A stretch of 64,000 nucleotides of DNA, taken from contig CAZEBB010000006.1 of assembly GCA_964510345.1 (NCBI GenBank), positions 1 through 64,000 of the forward strand. The letters run 5' to 3'. The notes below the pieces were generated by a model, which saw only the letters and a program-made list of their open reading frames with translations, was not told where the DNA came from and did no database searches. Below, piece by piece: positions 16,455 to 24,190 of the stretch. The translations under genes were made by a program, and so were the position numbers. Within the stretch, counting starts at the first letter, position 1, and the number at the start of each line of letters is the position of its first letter. This stretch comes from JAAYQA01 sp964510345 (lineage in GTDB: Bacteria > Bacillota > Clostridia > Tissierellales > Peptoniphilaceae).

Positions 16455-17687
16455 CTATAACAATGTCATGATGATCTCGGTTGAGTAGGTGTCCTTGTCC
16501 CTGAAAACATGATATGTACCTCCGTATTTTGCGACAATTTGTTGAACGCTTGATAAGCCGATCCCTCGATCCGGATCGAACGCATTTCGGTTTTCTTGCT
16601 CAGGATCATAAGTATTCGATACATATATTTTTGTTATCGGCGGGCAATAATCTATCTCTACTTTGAGCATTCTTTTTTCGATCGGTAAATTCTGCAATGC
16701 CTCCACTGAATTATCCAGCAGATTTCCTAATAAAACCGAAAATTCAGTTGCTCGAATATTGAGGATATTCGGAGCGACAATTTTTATTCTTAGATTTTCA
16801 GGCAATATGGACATTTTCGGAATTTTATGGTTTAGAATGAAGTTGATCATTTCATTTTCACTGTAATCATGCATCGAGATTCTGTCTAACTCTTCAACGA
16901 GCTCGCCTAACTTCTCTTCCCATTTATTCTTATCCGTTCCTAATACGCCTAATAATGAATTCTTCATATCATGACGGTATCGACGAATATCTGATTCGTG
17001 TTCTTTTGATTGACGATAATAGGTCTCCTGCATTTCCAAGCGCATGGCCGCTTCTCGTTCTTTCATTCGATTGGAGTAGTTTTGAGCCGAAACCTCGATT
17101 AATGACCACACCATTATCGATAACACAAGAAGCATCACCTCTAAGAATATCCATCTCGCACTCGCTTCTGCTGTTGTATGGATATCAGGCGTAAAGACTA
17201 GAATGTAAATTAATAACAGCCCCCACACCATAGAGATCGTCACAACGCTTTTTGTTTCGAGTTCATATTCTCTGCTTTTATGCTTCAAACACAAAAAATG
17301 GACCACGAACAAACGAATGATCGTCGCTGTTAATCCATGGTATATATAGTTTCCGACCATATCATGTCCCAATAGACGAAAGATTTGGAAGAGTAATAAC
17401 TCGATTCCGACGATTAAGCCATCCAAAGCAAGTATATAGAAGATTTTTCGCTTCCAAGTTCCTTCAAATTGCATGCTAATGATCAGCAGCGTGAGATTGA
17501 ATGCAACTAGATTGAGTAAGGGTAAACCAATCATATTGACTATCGTGTAAAGAACAAATAACAGAAAGGTTAGTATAATGACTTCTTTCATCGACCGGCG
17601 GAATCGACCCAAATAGATTTGGAAATACCGATAGACAATATAGAACTCCATCAAATTATTGATCAAGTGAAACGTGGTCATCTCCAT
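16455..17687 (-). CDS. AgrC-like peptide-sensing histidine kinase
   Basis: Sensor kinase of about 410 residues. The first 200 residues hold six or seven hydrophobic segments, the receptor domain type of AgrC/ComD kinases. A coiled linker leads to the phospho-acceptor segment YRHDMKNSLLG with His239. The N box LLGNLLDNSVEAL is near 320 and the G box RGIGLSSVQQI near 370, with the GHKL ATPase of the HPK10 group. The ATG at 17687 is preferred because GAGAGG is 8 bases upstream; a TTG at 17693 overlaps the regulator stop. It is coupled to the LytTR regulator upstream and followed by the AgrD-like gene after 113 bp. Confidence 0.88.
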   Translation of the reverse strand: MEMTTFHLINNLMEFYIVYRYFQIYLGRFRRSMKEVIILTFLLFVLYTIVNMIGLPLLNLVAFNLTLLIISMQFEGTWKRKIFYILALDGLIVGIELLLFQIFRLLGHDMVGNYIYHGLTATIIRLFVVHFLCLKHKSREYELETKSVVTISMVWGLLLIYILVFTPDIHTTAEASARWIFLEVMLLVLSIMVWSLIEVSAQNYSNRMKEREAAMRLEMQETYYRQSKEHESDIRRYRHDMKNSLLGVLGTDKNKWEEKLGELVEELDRISMHDYSENEMINFILNHKIPKMSILPENLRIKIVAPNILNIRATEFSVLLGNLLDNSVEALQNLPIEKRMLKVEIDYCPPITKIYVSNTYDPEQENRNAFDPDRGIGLSSVQQIVAKYGGTYHVFRDKDTYSTEIIMTLL

Positions 17688-17689
17688 CG

Positions 17690-18409
17690 TCAAGACCTCT
17701 CAATTATCTTCTTCTGTAAGAATTTAATCCCTTCATGGCTCGCAGCAAATCTTTTCCCATTTCTGGTTTCGATATAGTATCCAAGTTTTTCATCCTTAGA
17801 TGCTGCGATTCTCCATACATGTGATAGTTGCACACAAGTTCCTCTATTAATGGGCACAAAATCACTCTTATTCGGTAAGCGAGCCATCCAACTTCTCATA
17901 CTTTCATTCGTCTCATATTCATCGCCGAAAATCGTATGGATAAGTGTTTTACGCCCTACCTTCTCCGCTGCGATCACCTCGTCGATCGGCAATAGCACTC
18001 TCCTATTGTATTCCGTGATCGACACCATGGGAACGATGGTATCCGTCTTGCGTATTGTATGTTGCAATACTCTTTGTAAACTGGCGGGATCGATCGGCTT
18101 AACCAAATAATCCAAAGCTCTCACTTGGTATCCTTCAAGCGCAAAGTGCTTATGAGAGGTAATAAAGACGATTTCAGATTGATAATCCGTTTCCCGTATC
18201 AACTTGGCGACTTCAATCCCTGTCATATTTTGCATGACGATATCGAGTAGATACAATTGATATCCTCTTTTTTTACGCTCTTCAAGTAAATGAGAAGACT
18301 CCGTAAACAGATCGACTCGTATTTGAAAATCCGGCAATAACTCAATAATCTGATCGTAAATTTTATCTAAGAATATCTTATTGTCATCCAGAACCGCGAT
18401 ATTCAACAT
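17690..18409 (-). CDS. LytTR-family response regulator (AgrA-like)
   Basis: Response regulator of 239 residues with an N-terminal receiver domain (phospho-acceptor Asp56 in LLDIVM, Lys in LVKPID near 105) and a C-terminal LytTR DNA-binding domain from about residue 135. AgrA-type regulators bind direct repeats with a 12-bp spacer; such a pair lies ahead of the agrD-like gene. The ATG at 18409 is preferred over 18415, since AGGAGG lies directly against the latter. It is the first gene of the agr-type operon, and its stop overlaps the kinase start region. Confidence 0.9.
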   Translation of the reverse strand: MLNIAVLDDNKIFLDKIYDQIIELLPDFQIRVDLFTESSHLLEERKKRGYQLYLLDIVMQNMTGIEVAKLIRETDYQSEIVFITSHKHFALEGYQVRALDYLVKPIDPASLQRVLQHTIRKTDTIVPMVSITEYNRRVLLPIDEVIAAEKVGRKTLIHTIFGDEYETNESMRSWMARLPNKSDFVPINRGTCVQLSHVWRIAASKDEKLGYYIETRNGKRFAASHEGIKFLQKKIIERS

Positions 18410-18464
18410 GGTCATACCTCCTATTGAAGATATTCACGTTCTTAATATTAATACCCTACAAAAC

Positions 18465-18490
18465 AAAAAAAACCGACCCGCAGGTCGGTG
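18465..18490 (-). terminator. Rho-independent terminator after tRNA-Thr
   Basis: ACCGACC pairs with GGTCGGT around TGCG, followed by eight T residues on the minus strand. It begins right after the encoded CCA of the tRNA. Confidence 0.92.
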
Positions 18491-18566
18491 TGGAGCCCTT
18501 GACCGGAATTGAACCGGTGACTTCTTCCTTACCAAGGAAGTACTCTACCATCTGAGTTACAAGGGC
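18491..18566 (-). tRNA. tRNA-Thr (anticodon GGT)
   Basis: The cloverleaf reads cleanly on the minus strand. The acceptor stem is GCCCTTG/CAAGGGC, the anticodon stem CTTCC/GGAAG holds the loop TTGGTAA with anticodon GGT, and the T arm ACCGG-TTCAATT-CCGGT is followed by an encoded CCA. It reads ACC codons, and ACT by wobble. A consensus promoter lies upstream and a terminator follows directly. Confidence 0.96.
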
Positions 18567-18577
18567 GCGCTCCAATT

Positions 18578-18606
18578 ATGATAAGGGATAACGCGCAACT
18601 TGTCAA
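18578..18606 (-). promoter_or_regulatory. Sigma-A promoter for tRNA-Thr
   Basis: TTGACA and TATCAT are separated by exactly 17 bases and sit 12 bases upstream of the mature tRNA 5' end. Confidence 0.85.
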
Positions 18607-18627
18607 CCGATTTTCAAAATAATTTTT

Positions 18628-19152
18628 TTAGGAGCTCTCATCGGCTTCAAACCGTGATTCCTGCTCGTTGAGGAGCTCTTCGATGGACACGAGATTCGTA
18701 TTTTGGACGGTGATTTCCCGTTTTTTTCTGCGGCGGATCGTGCGCTTTTGATCTTCCAGTGTGGTCATAAATTCCTGGACGGTCATGCGCATGCCGCCGC
18801 GCCCTAAGATAATCTGCTGGATCATGCTGTCGTTGGAGACGACCATCACGCGGTAGCGAGGCGGGCGATCCAGTAGCTTTCGTTCGATATACAAGTCGGC
18901 GGTCTCAAGCGATTTCGTATAGACGACCTTGATCCCCTTGTAGTTTTCCTCATGTTGTGTGCGCCCTTTGACTTTGTGCGCGTCAAAGACGAGCACTACG
19001 CGGTTGCCAGTGAGGCTCTTGTACTCGGCGAGGATCTCCATCAGCTCGGCCCGTGCGAGGTCCAAGTCTTCTTCAAGCCGCGCCGCTAACGGAGCCCATG
19101 CGTGGATGAGATTGTAGCCGTCGACAAAGACGAGAAACTCAGCTTTGGACAT
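18628..19152 (-). CDS. yacP: YacP-like NYN-domain ribonuclease
   Basis: Protein of 174 residues with the NYN/PIN-like fold of YacP (Rae1), a ribosome-associated mRNA endonuclease in Bacillus. The N-terminal FVDGYNLIHAW holds the first catalytic Asp, with further acidic residues in LVFDAHKVKG and the central VVSNDSMIQQ segment. A basic stretch (KRTIRRRKKRE) lies near the C-terminus. The ATG at 19152 falls inside the end of rlmB, so the genes overlap by 14 bp. A longer open frame extends upstream but only as an alternative frame of rlmB. The linkage rlmB-yacP is standard for Bacillota. Confidence 0.9.
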   Translation of the reverse strand: MSKAEFLVFVDGYNLIHAWAPLAARLEEDLDLARAELMEILAEYKSLTGNRVVLVFDAHKVKGRTQHEENYKGIKVVYTKSLETADLYIERKLLDRPPRYRVMVVSNDSMIQQIILGRGGMRMTVQEFMTTLEDQKRTIRRRKKREITVQNTNLVSIEELLNEQESRFEADESS

Positions 19153-19876
19153 CGTTCTGTCGCAAAACTTCGTAGAGAAGGACGGCGCACGCGTTGGAAG
19201 CGTTGAGCGAATCCACCTGTCCTCGGACCGGAAGCGAGAGGATGCCATCCATATGGGTGGCGAGATTTTGCGAAAGACCGCTGCCCTCCGCGCCGATGAC
19301 GATGGCGATGGCTCCTTTGAGATCGGTTTTCGTATAGTGCGTGCCGCCCATATCGGCGCCGTACACCCAGACATTTCTTTTTTTGATCTTGTCGACGGTG
19401 TCGGTTAGATTGGAGACGCGACAGATCGCGATATGCTGTGATGCACCGGCGGACGTCTTGTGGACGACGGCGCTCATGGGCGCGCTATCTCTTTTGGGCA
19501 CGATGACCCCATGGCAGCCGCACACCTCGGCGGTGCGAAGCATCGCACCGTAGTTGTGCGGGTCGGTGATTTTGTCGAGCAGCAAAAAGAACGGCTTCTC
19601 CCCGCGCGATTCGGCGATGGCGAACAGATCGTCGAGGCTCTTGTATTCGATCTCGGTGCGAAGTACGCAAACGCCTTGGTGATTGCCGCCTTCGGTCATT
19701 TGATCGAGCTTTTCACGGTCGCAAAACTGGACGAGGAGCCCCATCTGCTTCGCCTTTTTCTCAATTTCTATGATAGAGCCCTTTCGCTCGCCTTTTTGCA
19801 GATACATCTTCTCGATGGTTTCTCCGCTTTTCAGCGCTTCCAAGACCGGCTTTCGCCCGTAGATGAGATCACTCAT
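19139..19876 (-). CDS. rlmB: 23S rRNA (guanosine-2'-O)-methyltransferase, TrmH/SpoU family
   Basis: SPOUT-class RNA 2'-O-methyltransferase of 245 residues. The N-terminal substrate-binding domain begins MSDLIYGRKPVLEAL. The trefoil-knot motifs are LDKITDPHNYGAMLRTAE, IVIGAEGSGLS and LPVRGQVDSLNASNACAVLLYE. By family, RlmB methylates G2251 of 23S rRNA; TrmH-family paralogs can differ in target, so the exact site is inferred. It overlaps thyX by 8 bp upstream and yacP by 14 bp downstream. Confidence 0.92.
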   Translation of the reverse strand: MSDLIYGRKPVLEALKSGETIEKMYLQKGERKGSIIEIEKKAKQMGLLVQFCDREKLDQMTEGGNHQGVCVLRTEIEYKSLDDLFAIAESRGEKPFFLLLDKITDPHNYGAMLRTAEVCGCHGVIVPKRDSAPMSAVVHKTSAGASQHIAICRVSNLTDTVDKIKKRNVWVYGADMGGTHYTKTDLKGAIAIVIGAEGSGLSQNLATHMDGILSLPVRGQVDSLNASNACAVLLYEVLRQNDVQS

Positions 19877-20645
19877 GGTGCTTCTCTTTCAGCTGCCGGG
19901 AGTACGCGCGCACTTCTTCCTGTTTGCCACAGGTCATGCGGCCTTCGGGGCACGGACCATGAAGGCATTTGGGGCCGGCATTTCGAAACAGGGTCGGATA
20001 CGCTTCCTGGGCTTTTTCCAGCACTTTGACGGCGAGTTCCCGAATCTCCCATTGCGCGCGGTTACAGGAGCGCAGTTCAATAAAATGCAGCAGCGAGCGC
20101 ACATTCATCGTAAAGATGATCTTGGTCTCGCAGGCGTTGGGAAATACATAGCGCGCGTCTTCTAAGCTGTCCTTTTCCGCGCGCATCTTGCTCTCTTTTT
20201 CAGAAAAACCCAATTGGCGGTACTTGTCGAAATTCTTCGGCTTGAGTCCTTCGACGAGCTCGTCGTACACGGCTTGCAAGTCTCTCATCGTGTTTTGAAA
20301 CATGACCGAGAGTTTTTCATCGTCCGCGATGGACGGCGGCACGATGTACTCGAAGGCCTCCAGATGCACATAGCGCTGCGACTGCTGAGAATAACTCGCG
20401 ATCCGGTGGCGCACCAGCTGATGGGTCAGCGAACGCGACACGCCTTCGACGCCGAAGGTCAGCGTGACGTGCTCGATCGGCGACACGTGGCCGATATCCG
20501 TAAGCATAGAAAGAAAGCCCGAAGCGGATTCTTCGGACATATCTTCTAATAGATCAGCGACGCCGACCTTCGAATAGCAGAGCTTTGCCGCGGATGCGAT
20601 GAGTTTTTCACCGTCCGGCGTATAGGCTAAGAGGTCGACTCGCAT
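19869..20645 (-). CDS. thyX: FAD-dependent thymidylate synthase
   Basis: Flavin-dependent dUMP methylase of 258 residues, making dTMP from dUMP with methylene-THF and NADPH. It carries the diagnostic RHR-X7-S motif (RHRIASYSQQS) near residue 80. The C-terminal end contains a Cys-rich segment (KCLHGPCPEGRMTCGKQ) sometimes seen in clostridial ThyX. It starts one base inside the cysS stop and overlaps rlmB, so gltX-cysS-thyX-rlmB-yacP reads as one operon. No thyA is seen in this window. Confidence 0.95.
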   Translation of the reverse strand: MRVDLLAYTPDGEKLIASAAKLCYSKVGVADLLEDMSEESASGFLSMLTDIGHVSPIEHVTLTFGVEGVSRSLTHQLVRHRIASYSQQSQRYVHLEAFEYIVPPSIADDEKLSVMFQNTMRDLQAVYDELVEGLKPKNFDKYRQLGFSEKESKMRAEKDSLEDARYVFPNACETKIIFTMNVRSLLHFIELRSCNRAQWEIRELAVKVLEKAQEAYPTLFRNAGPKCLHGPCPEGRMTCGKQEEVRAYSRQLKEKHHE

Positions 20646-22033
20646 TATTTCACCTTGGACCAGACCACGCCGGAGGGCGTATCTTTGAGCTCGATCCCAC
20701 GGGCCTTGAGCTCGTCACGGATGCGGTCGGCCTCGGCATAGTTTTTCTCTTTGCGCGCCTCTTCCCGCTTTTGGATCCACTCGTTGATCTCTTCGTCGAT
20801 ATCGGTGTCTTCATTTTTATAAAGCAGCCCGAGCACGCCCGCCATGGTGGACAAGGTGTCGACGGCGTTTTGCACATCTTCCCAGGAGGTGGACTCGTCG
20901 ATCTCCTGATTGGCGTATTTTACGAAGTTGAAGATCACGCTGATGGCGTCGGCCGTGTTTAAGTCGTCGCTCATCGCGGCGTCGAAGCTCTCCAGATACT
21001 CTTTGTAGTCGAGCTTCTGTTCGCCTTTATGCTCTGCTTGTTTCAGCAAGCGCTGTAAGCGGTCCTTGGCATTGTATAGGCGCTGGAGCCCGTTTTTCGC
21101 GTGGTCCATCACCTCGCCCGAGAAGTCGATCGGGTTTCTGTAATGTGCCGACAGCAGCCAATAGCGGACGGCTTCTAAGTCGTATTCTTCTTTGAGCTCG
21201 TGGATCGTGCGAATATTGCCGAGGGACTTGCTCATCTTCTCCTCGTCCATCGTGATCATGGCATTGTGCATCCAGTAGTTTGCAAACGGCTTACCGGTGA
21301 GCGTTTCGGACTGTGCAATCTCGTTTTCATGGTGCGGGAACTGCAGGTCGGAGCCACCGGCGTGGATGTCGATCGTGTCGCCCAGCAAGGTCTTCGCCAT
21401 GACGGAGCACTCGATATGCCAACCCGGGCGCCCCATCCCCCACGGGCTCTCCCAAGCGGGTTCATCGTCGACTTTTCTCGCCTTCCAAAGGGCGAAGTCG
21501 AGCGGGTTTCTCTTTTGCTCGTTCACGTCGATGCGCGCTCCGGAGATCAGGTCATCGATCTCTTTTTTGGAGAGGCGGCCGTAGTTCTTGGCTTTGGATA
21601 CGTCAAAATACACGTCGCCCTCCACTGCATACGCCGCGTCTTTTTCGATCAATCCTTCGATAAAGGCGATCATGTCATCGATGTGCTCGGTGGCGCGCGG
21701 GTGATTCGTGTGGTCTTCCAATACGTTTAAGCCGATGGAGTCTTCTTCATACGCTTTGATGAATTTCTCCGTGATCTTGTCGATCGACACGCCTTCTTCT
21801 TTCGCCTTGTTGATGATCTTGTCGTCGATGTCGGTATAGTTTTGGACATAGCGCACGTCCATCCCCTTATAAAGGAGGTAACGGCGCAGGGTGTCAAACA
21901 CGACCAGCGGGCGGGCGTTGCCGATGTGGATATAGTTGTACACCGTCGGTCCGCAGACATAGATGCGGGCGACGTTTTTTTCTACCGGTTCAAAGGTCTC
22001 TTTTTTTCTCGTGAGTGTATTGTAAATTTGCAT
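20645..22033 (-). CDS. cysS: Cysteinyl-tRNA synthetase
   Basis: Class I synthetase of 462 residues. The zinc-binding Cys is in the N-terminal CGPTVYNYIHIGNAR segment, where HIGN is the HIGH-type motif; further zinc ligands follow in the middle (IECSVMAKTLLG and HAGGSDLQFPHHENEIAQSE). The KMSKS loop is intact. Length and order fit bacterial CysRS. The ATG follows AAGGAG. It lies 25 bp downstream of gltX and overlaps thyX by one base. Confidence 0.97.
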   Translation of the reverse strand: MQIYNTLTRKKETFEPVEKNVARIYVCGPTVYNYIHIGNARPLVVFDTLRRYLLYKGMDVRYVQNYTDIDDKIINKAKEEGVSIDKITEKFIKAYEEDSIGLNVLEDHTNHPRATEHIDDMIAFIEGLIEKDAAYAVEGDVYFDVSKAKNYGRLSKKEIDDLISGARIDVNEQKRNPLDFALWKARKVDDEPAWESPWGMGRPGWHIECSVMAKTLLGDTIDIHAGGSDLQFPHHENEIAQSETLTGKPFANYWMHNAMITMDEEKMSKSLGNIRTIHELKEEYDLEAVRYWLLSAHYRNPIDFSGEVMDHAKNGLQRLYNAKDRLQRLLKQAEHKGEQKLDYKEYLESFDAAMSDDLNTADAISVIFNFVKYANQEIDESTSWEDVQNAVDTLSTMAGVLGLLYKNEDTDIDEEINEWIQKREEARKEKNYAEADRIRDELKARGIELKDTPSGVVWSKVK

Positions 22034-22058
22034 GGTCTCTCCTTATGACGTACGTCTT

Positions 22059-23525
22059 CTAAAGATAGCCTTCGATCCTCTTCAGCAGCTTTTCTTTGCC
22101 GAGGAGCAAAAACACATTCGTAAGGTCCGGGCCATGGACATTGCCGGTGATCATCGCGCGAACCGGCATGAAGAGGTCTTTCCCTTTCACTCCGGTCTGC
22201 TTTTGGACCGCTTTCATAATCCCCTTTACCGACGCCGCGTCAAAGGTCTCCAGCGCTTCCACCTGCTCTTTAAACGCCTGCGCAAGTTCTTTCACATGGG
22301 GCAGGGAGGCATATTCTTTCGCCTCGTCTTCTTCGATCCGAATCTCTTCGGCGAAGATCATGTCCGATTCGGGTACGATGTCCGCCAAGGTCTGTAAACT
22401 TTCCTTATAGGTCTGTGCCAAGAGACTGAGCCACTCGGGATCCGTTGTATCGTCGATCTTTCCGGCATCTTTCAAATACGGCGAGAACAGCGCGCCCAGT
22501 TCTTCATCCGATTTGCTCTTGATATGCTGTGCGTTCACCCAATTAAGTTTGTCGCGGTCAAAGATGCCGCCGCTGGACGATACGCGGGTGAAATCAAACG
22601 CGGGAACGAGCTCTTCCAGCGTAAATATCTCCTGATTGTCCTCCGGTGACCACCCGACCAATGCGAGGTAGTTGATCAGCCCTTCCGGCAAATAGCCTTG
22701 GGCGATAAAGTCTTCCACGGCGACGTCGTCGTTTCGTTTGGACAATTTCTTGTGGTCTTTATTGAGCACCGTCGGCAAATGCACATACGCGGGTTTTTCC
22801 CAACCGAGTGCATCGTACAAAAACACGTGCTTCGGCGTGGAGGGCAACCACTCTTCCCCGCGGACCACGTGGGTGATCTCCATGTCGTGGTCGTCGACGA
22901 CGACGGCGAGGTGATACGTGGGGAACCCGTCCGATTTGATGAGCACCTGATCGTCCAGATCGTCTGCCGATATATCCTGATGCCCGCGGATGATGTCGTC
23001 AAACGAGATCGTCCCGCCGACGGGGAGCTTCATGCGGAGCACATGCTCTTCTCCCGCGGCGATGCGCGCTTTGGCCTCTTCCGGGTCGATCGCGCGGCAG
23101 AGCCCGTCATAACGCGGCACCTTGCCGTCGGCCTTTTGCTGCCCGCGAAGATTGTCCAGTCGCTCTTTGGTGCAGAAGCAATAGTAGGCATCACCCTGCT
23201 CTACCAGTTTCTCGGCGATCTCGTCGTACACGCCTTTGGCGACGCGTTCCGACTGGATATACGGCGTATGCGGCCCCACCTGTACGAGGGTCTCATCCTC
23301 CAGCTTGACGCCTTCGTCGATCGAAAGGCCTGCCCATGACAATGAATGGATCAGGTTTTCCATGGCGCCTTCCACGAAGCGCGTGCGGTCGGTGTCTTCA
23401 ATGCGAAGCAGGAAGTCGCCTCCCTTTTGTTTGGCATACAGATAATTATAGAGCGCCGTGCGCAAGCCGCCGATATGCAAATAACCGGTCGGGCTCGGCG
23501 CAAAACGCAGTCGAGTTTTTTCCAT
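22059..23525 (-). CDS. gltX: Glutamyl-tRNA synthetase
   Basis: Class I synthetase of 488 residues. The HIGH motif lies in APSPTGYLHIGGLRTALYNYL at the N-terminus and the KMSKS equivalent is KLSKRNDDV. A possible zinc-type insert holds the cysteines of YCFCTKERL. AGGAGG precedes the ATG. Whether it also charges tRNA-Gln, as in Bacillota that use GatCAB, cannot be read here. It is the first aminoacyl-tRNA gene of the operon and lies 8 bp after the HD-domain gene. Confidence 0.97.
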   Translation of the reverse strand: MEKTRLRFAPSPTGYLHIGGLRTALYNYLYAKQKGGDFLLRIEDTDRTRFVEGAMENLIHSLSWAGLSIDEGVKLEDETLVQVGPHTPYIQSERVAKGVYDEIAEKLVEQGDAYYCFCTKERLDNLRGQQKADGKVPRYDGLCRAIDPEEAKARIAAGEEHVLRMKLPVGGTISFDDIIRGHQDISADDLDDQVLIKSDGFPTYHLAVVVDDHDMEITHVVRGEEWLPSTPKHVFLYDALGWEKPAYVHLPTVLNKDHKKLSKRNDDVAVEDFIAQGYLPEGLINYLALVGWSPEDNQEIFTLEELVPAFDFTRVSSSGGIFDRDKLNWVNAQHIKSKSDEELGALFSPYLKDAGKIDDTTDPEWLSLLAQTYKESLQTLADIVPESDMIFAEEIRIEEDEAKEYASLPHVKELAQAFKEQVEALETFDAASVKGIMKAVQKQTGVKGKDLFMPVRAMITGNVHGPDLTNVFLLLGKEKLLKRIEGYL

Positions 23526-23533
23526 CGTTCCTC

Positions 23534-24115
23534 CTATTCAGCGGGGGTTCCGGCGAGGCCGATCTCTTCGGCGACGGTTCGCATCCCCATAATCGTTTCG
23601 TGAATGACATCGTCGATCGGCATGCCCAAGCGCTCGGCACCCTGTGCGATGATCTCTCGGTCCACACCTTTCGCGAACCCTTTGTCTTTCCATTTTTTCT
23701 TCACAGACTTCTTTTCCATATCGAGGATCGACTTATTCGGTCGCATGAGCGCTGTCGCCATCACCAATCCTGTGAGTTCGTCGATCGTAAAGAGCACTTT
23801 CTCGATCGGTTCGATCGGCTCCACATCGGTACAGATGCCGTAACCGTGCGAGACGACGGCGCGCACATCTTCCGCCGGCCATCCTCTTTCGGTGAGGATC
23901 TCTTCGGTCTTCAGGCAGTGTTGTTCCGGGTATTTCTCGTAATCCAAGTCGTGGACTAACCCGATGACGCCCCAGCGATCTACATTGTCCGGATCCAGTT
24001 TCTCCGCAAAATGGCGCATGACCGCTTCTACCGACAATGCGTGCAGATACAGGCTTTCACTTTGGTTATATTCCTTAAAAAGCGCAAGCGCTTCTTCTCT
24101 CGTTGGTGTCGACAT
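23534..24115 (-). CDS. HD-domain hydrolase
   Basis: Protein of 193 residues with the HD metal-binding fold: an upstream His in LHALSVEAVMRHFAEKL, the HD pair in GLVHDLDYEKYPEQHC, a later His in VVSHGYG and Asp in TIDELTGLV. HD proteins hydrolyse nucleotide phosphates; the substrate of this subfamily is unknown. The ATG at 24115 is taken because GGAG is 8 bases upstream; an in-frame GTG at 24124 is the alternative. It leads into gltX with only 8 bp between, so it may be the first gene of the operon. Confidence 0.82.
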   Translation of the reverse strand: MSTPTREEALALFKEYNQSESLYLHALSVEAVMRHFAEKLDPDNVDRWGVIGLVHDLDYEKYPEQHCLKTEEILTERGWPAEDVRAVVSHGYGICTDVEPIEPIEKVLFTIDELTGLVMATALMRPNKSILDMEKKSVKKKWKDKGFAKGVDREIIAQGAERLGMPIDDVIHETIMGMRTVAEEIGLAGTPAE

Positions 24116-24154
24116 TTCATTCACTCCTTTATGCGATTATAACATAGGAATGGA

Positions 24155-24181
24155 GAAAAAAAGAACGCCGTGAAGGCGTTC
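24155..24181 (-). terminator. Rho-independent terminator after the purine permease gene
   Basis: GAACGCC pairs with GGCGTTC around five bases, followed by seven T residues on the minus strand, just after the stop at 24191. Confidence 0.9.
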
Positions 24182-24190
24182 GAGGTAATA

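Noticed and set aside
19153..19374. Upstream extension of yacP to 248 codons
   Set aside because: The extra 74 codons are an alternative frame of rlmB with low-complexity composition. The ATG at 19152 begins the conserved YacP N-terminus.
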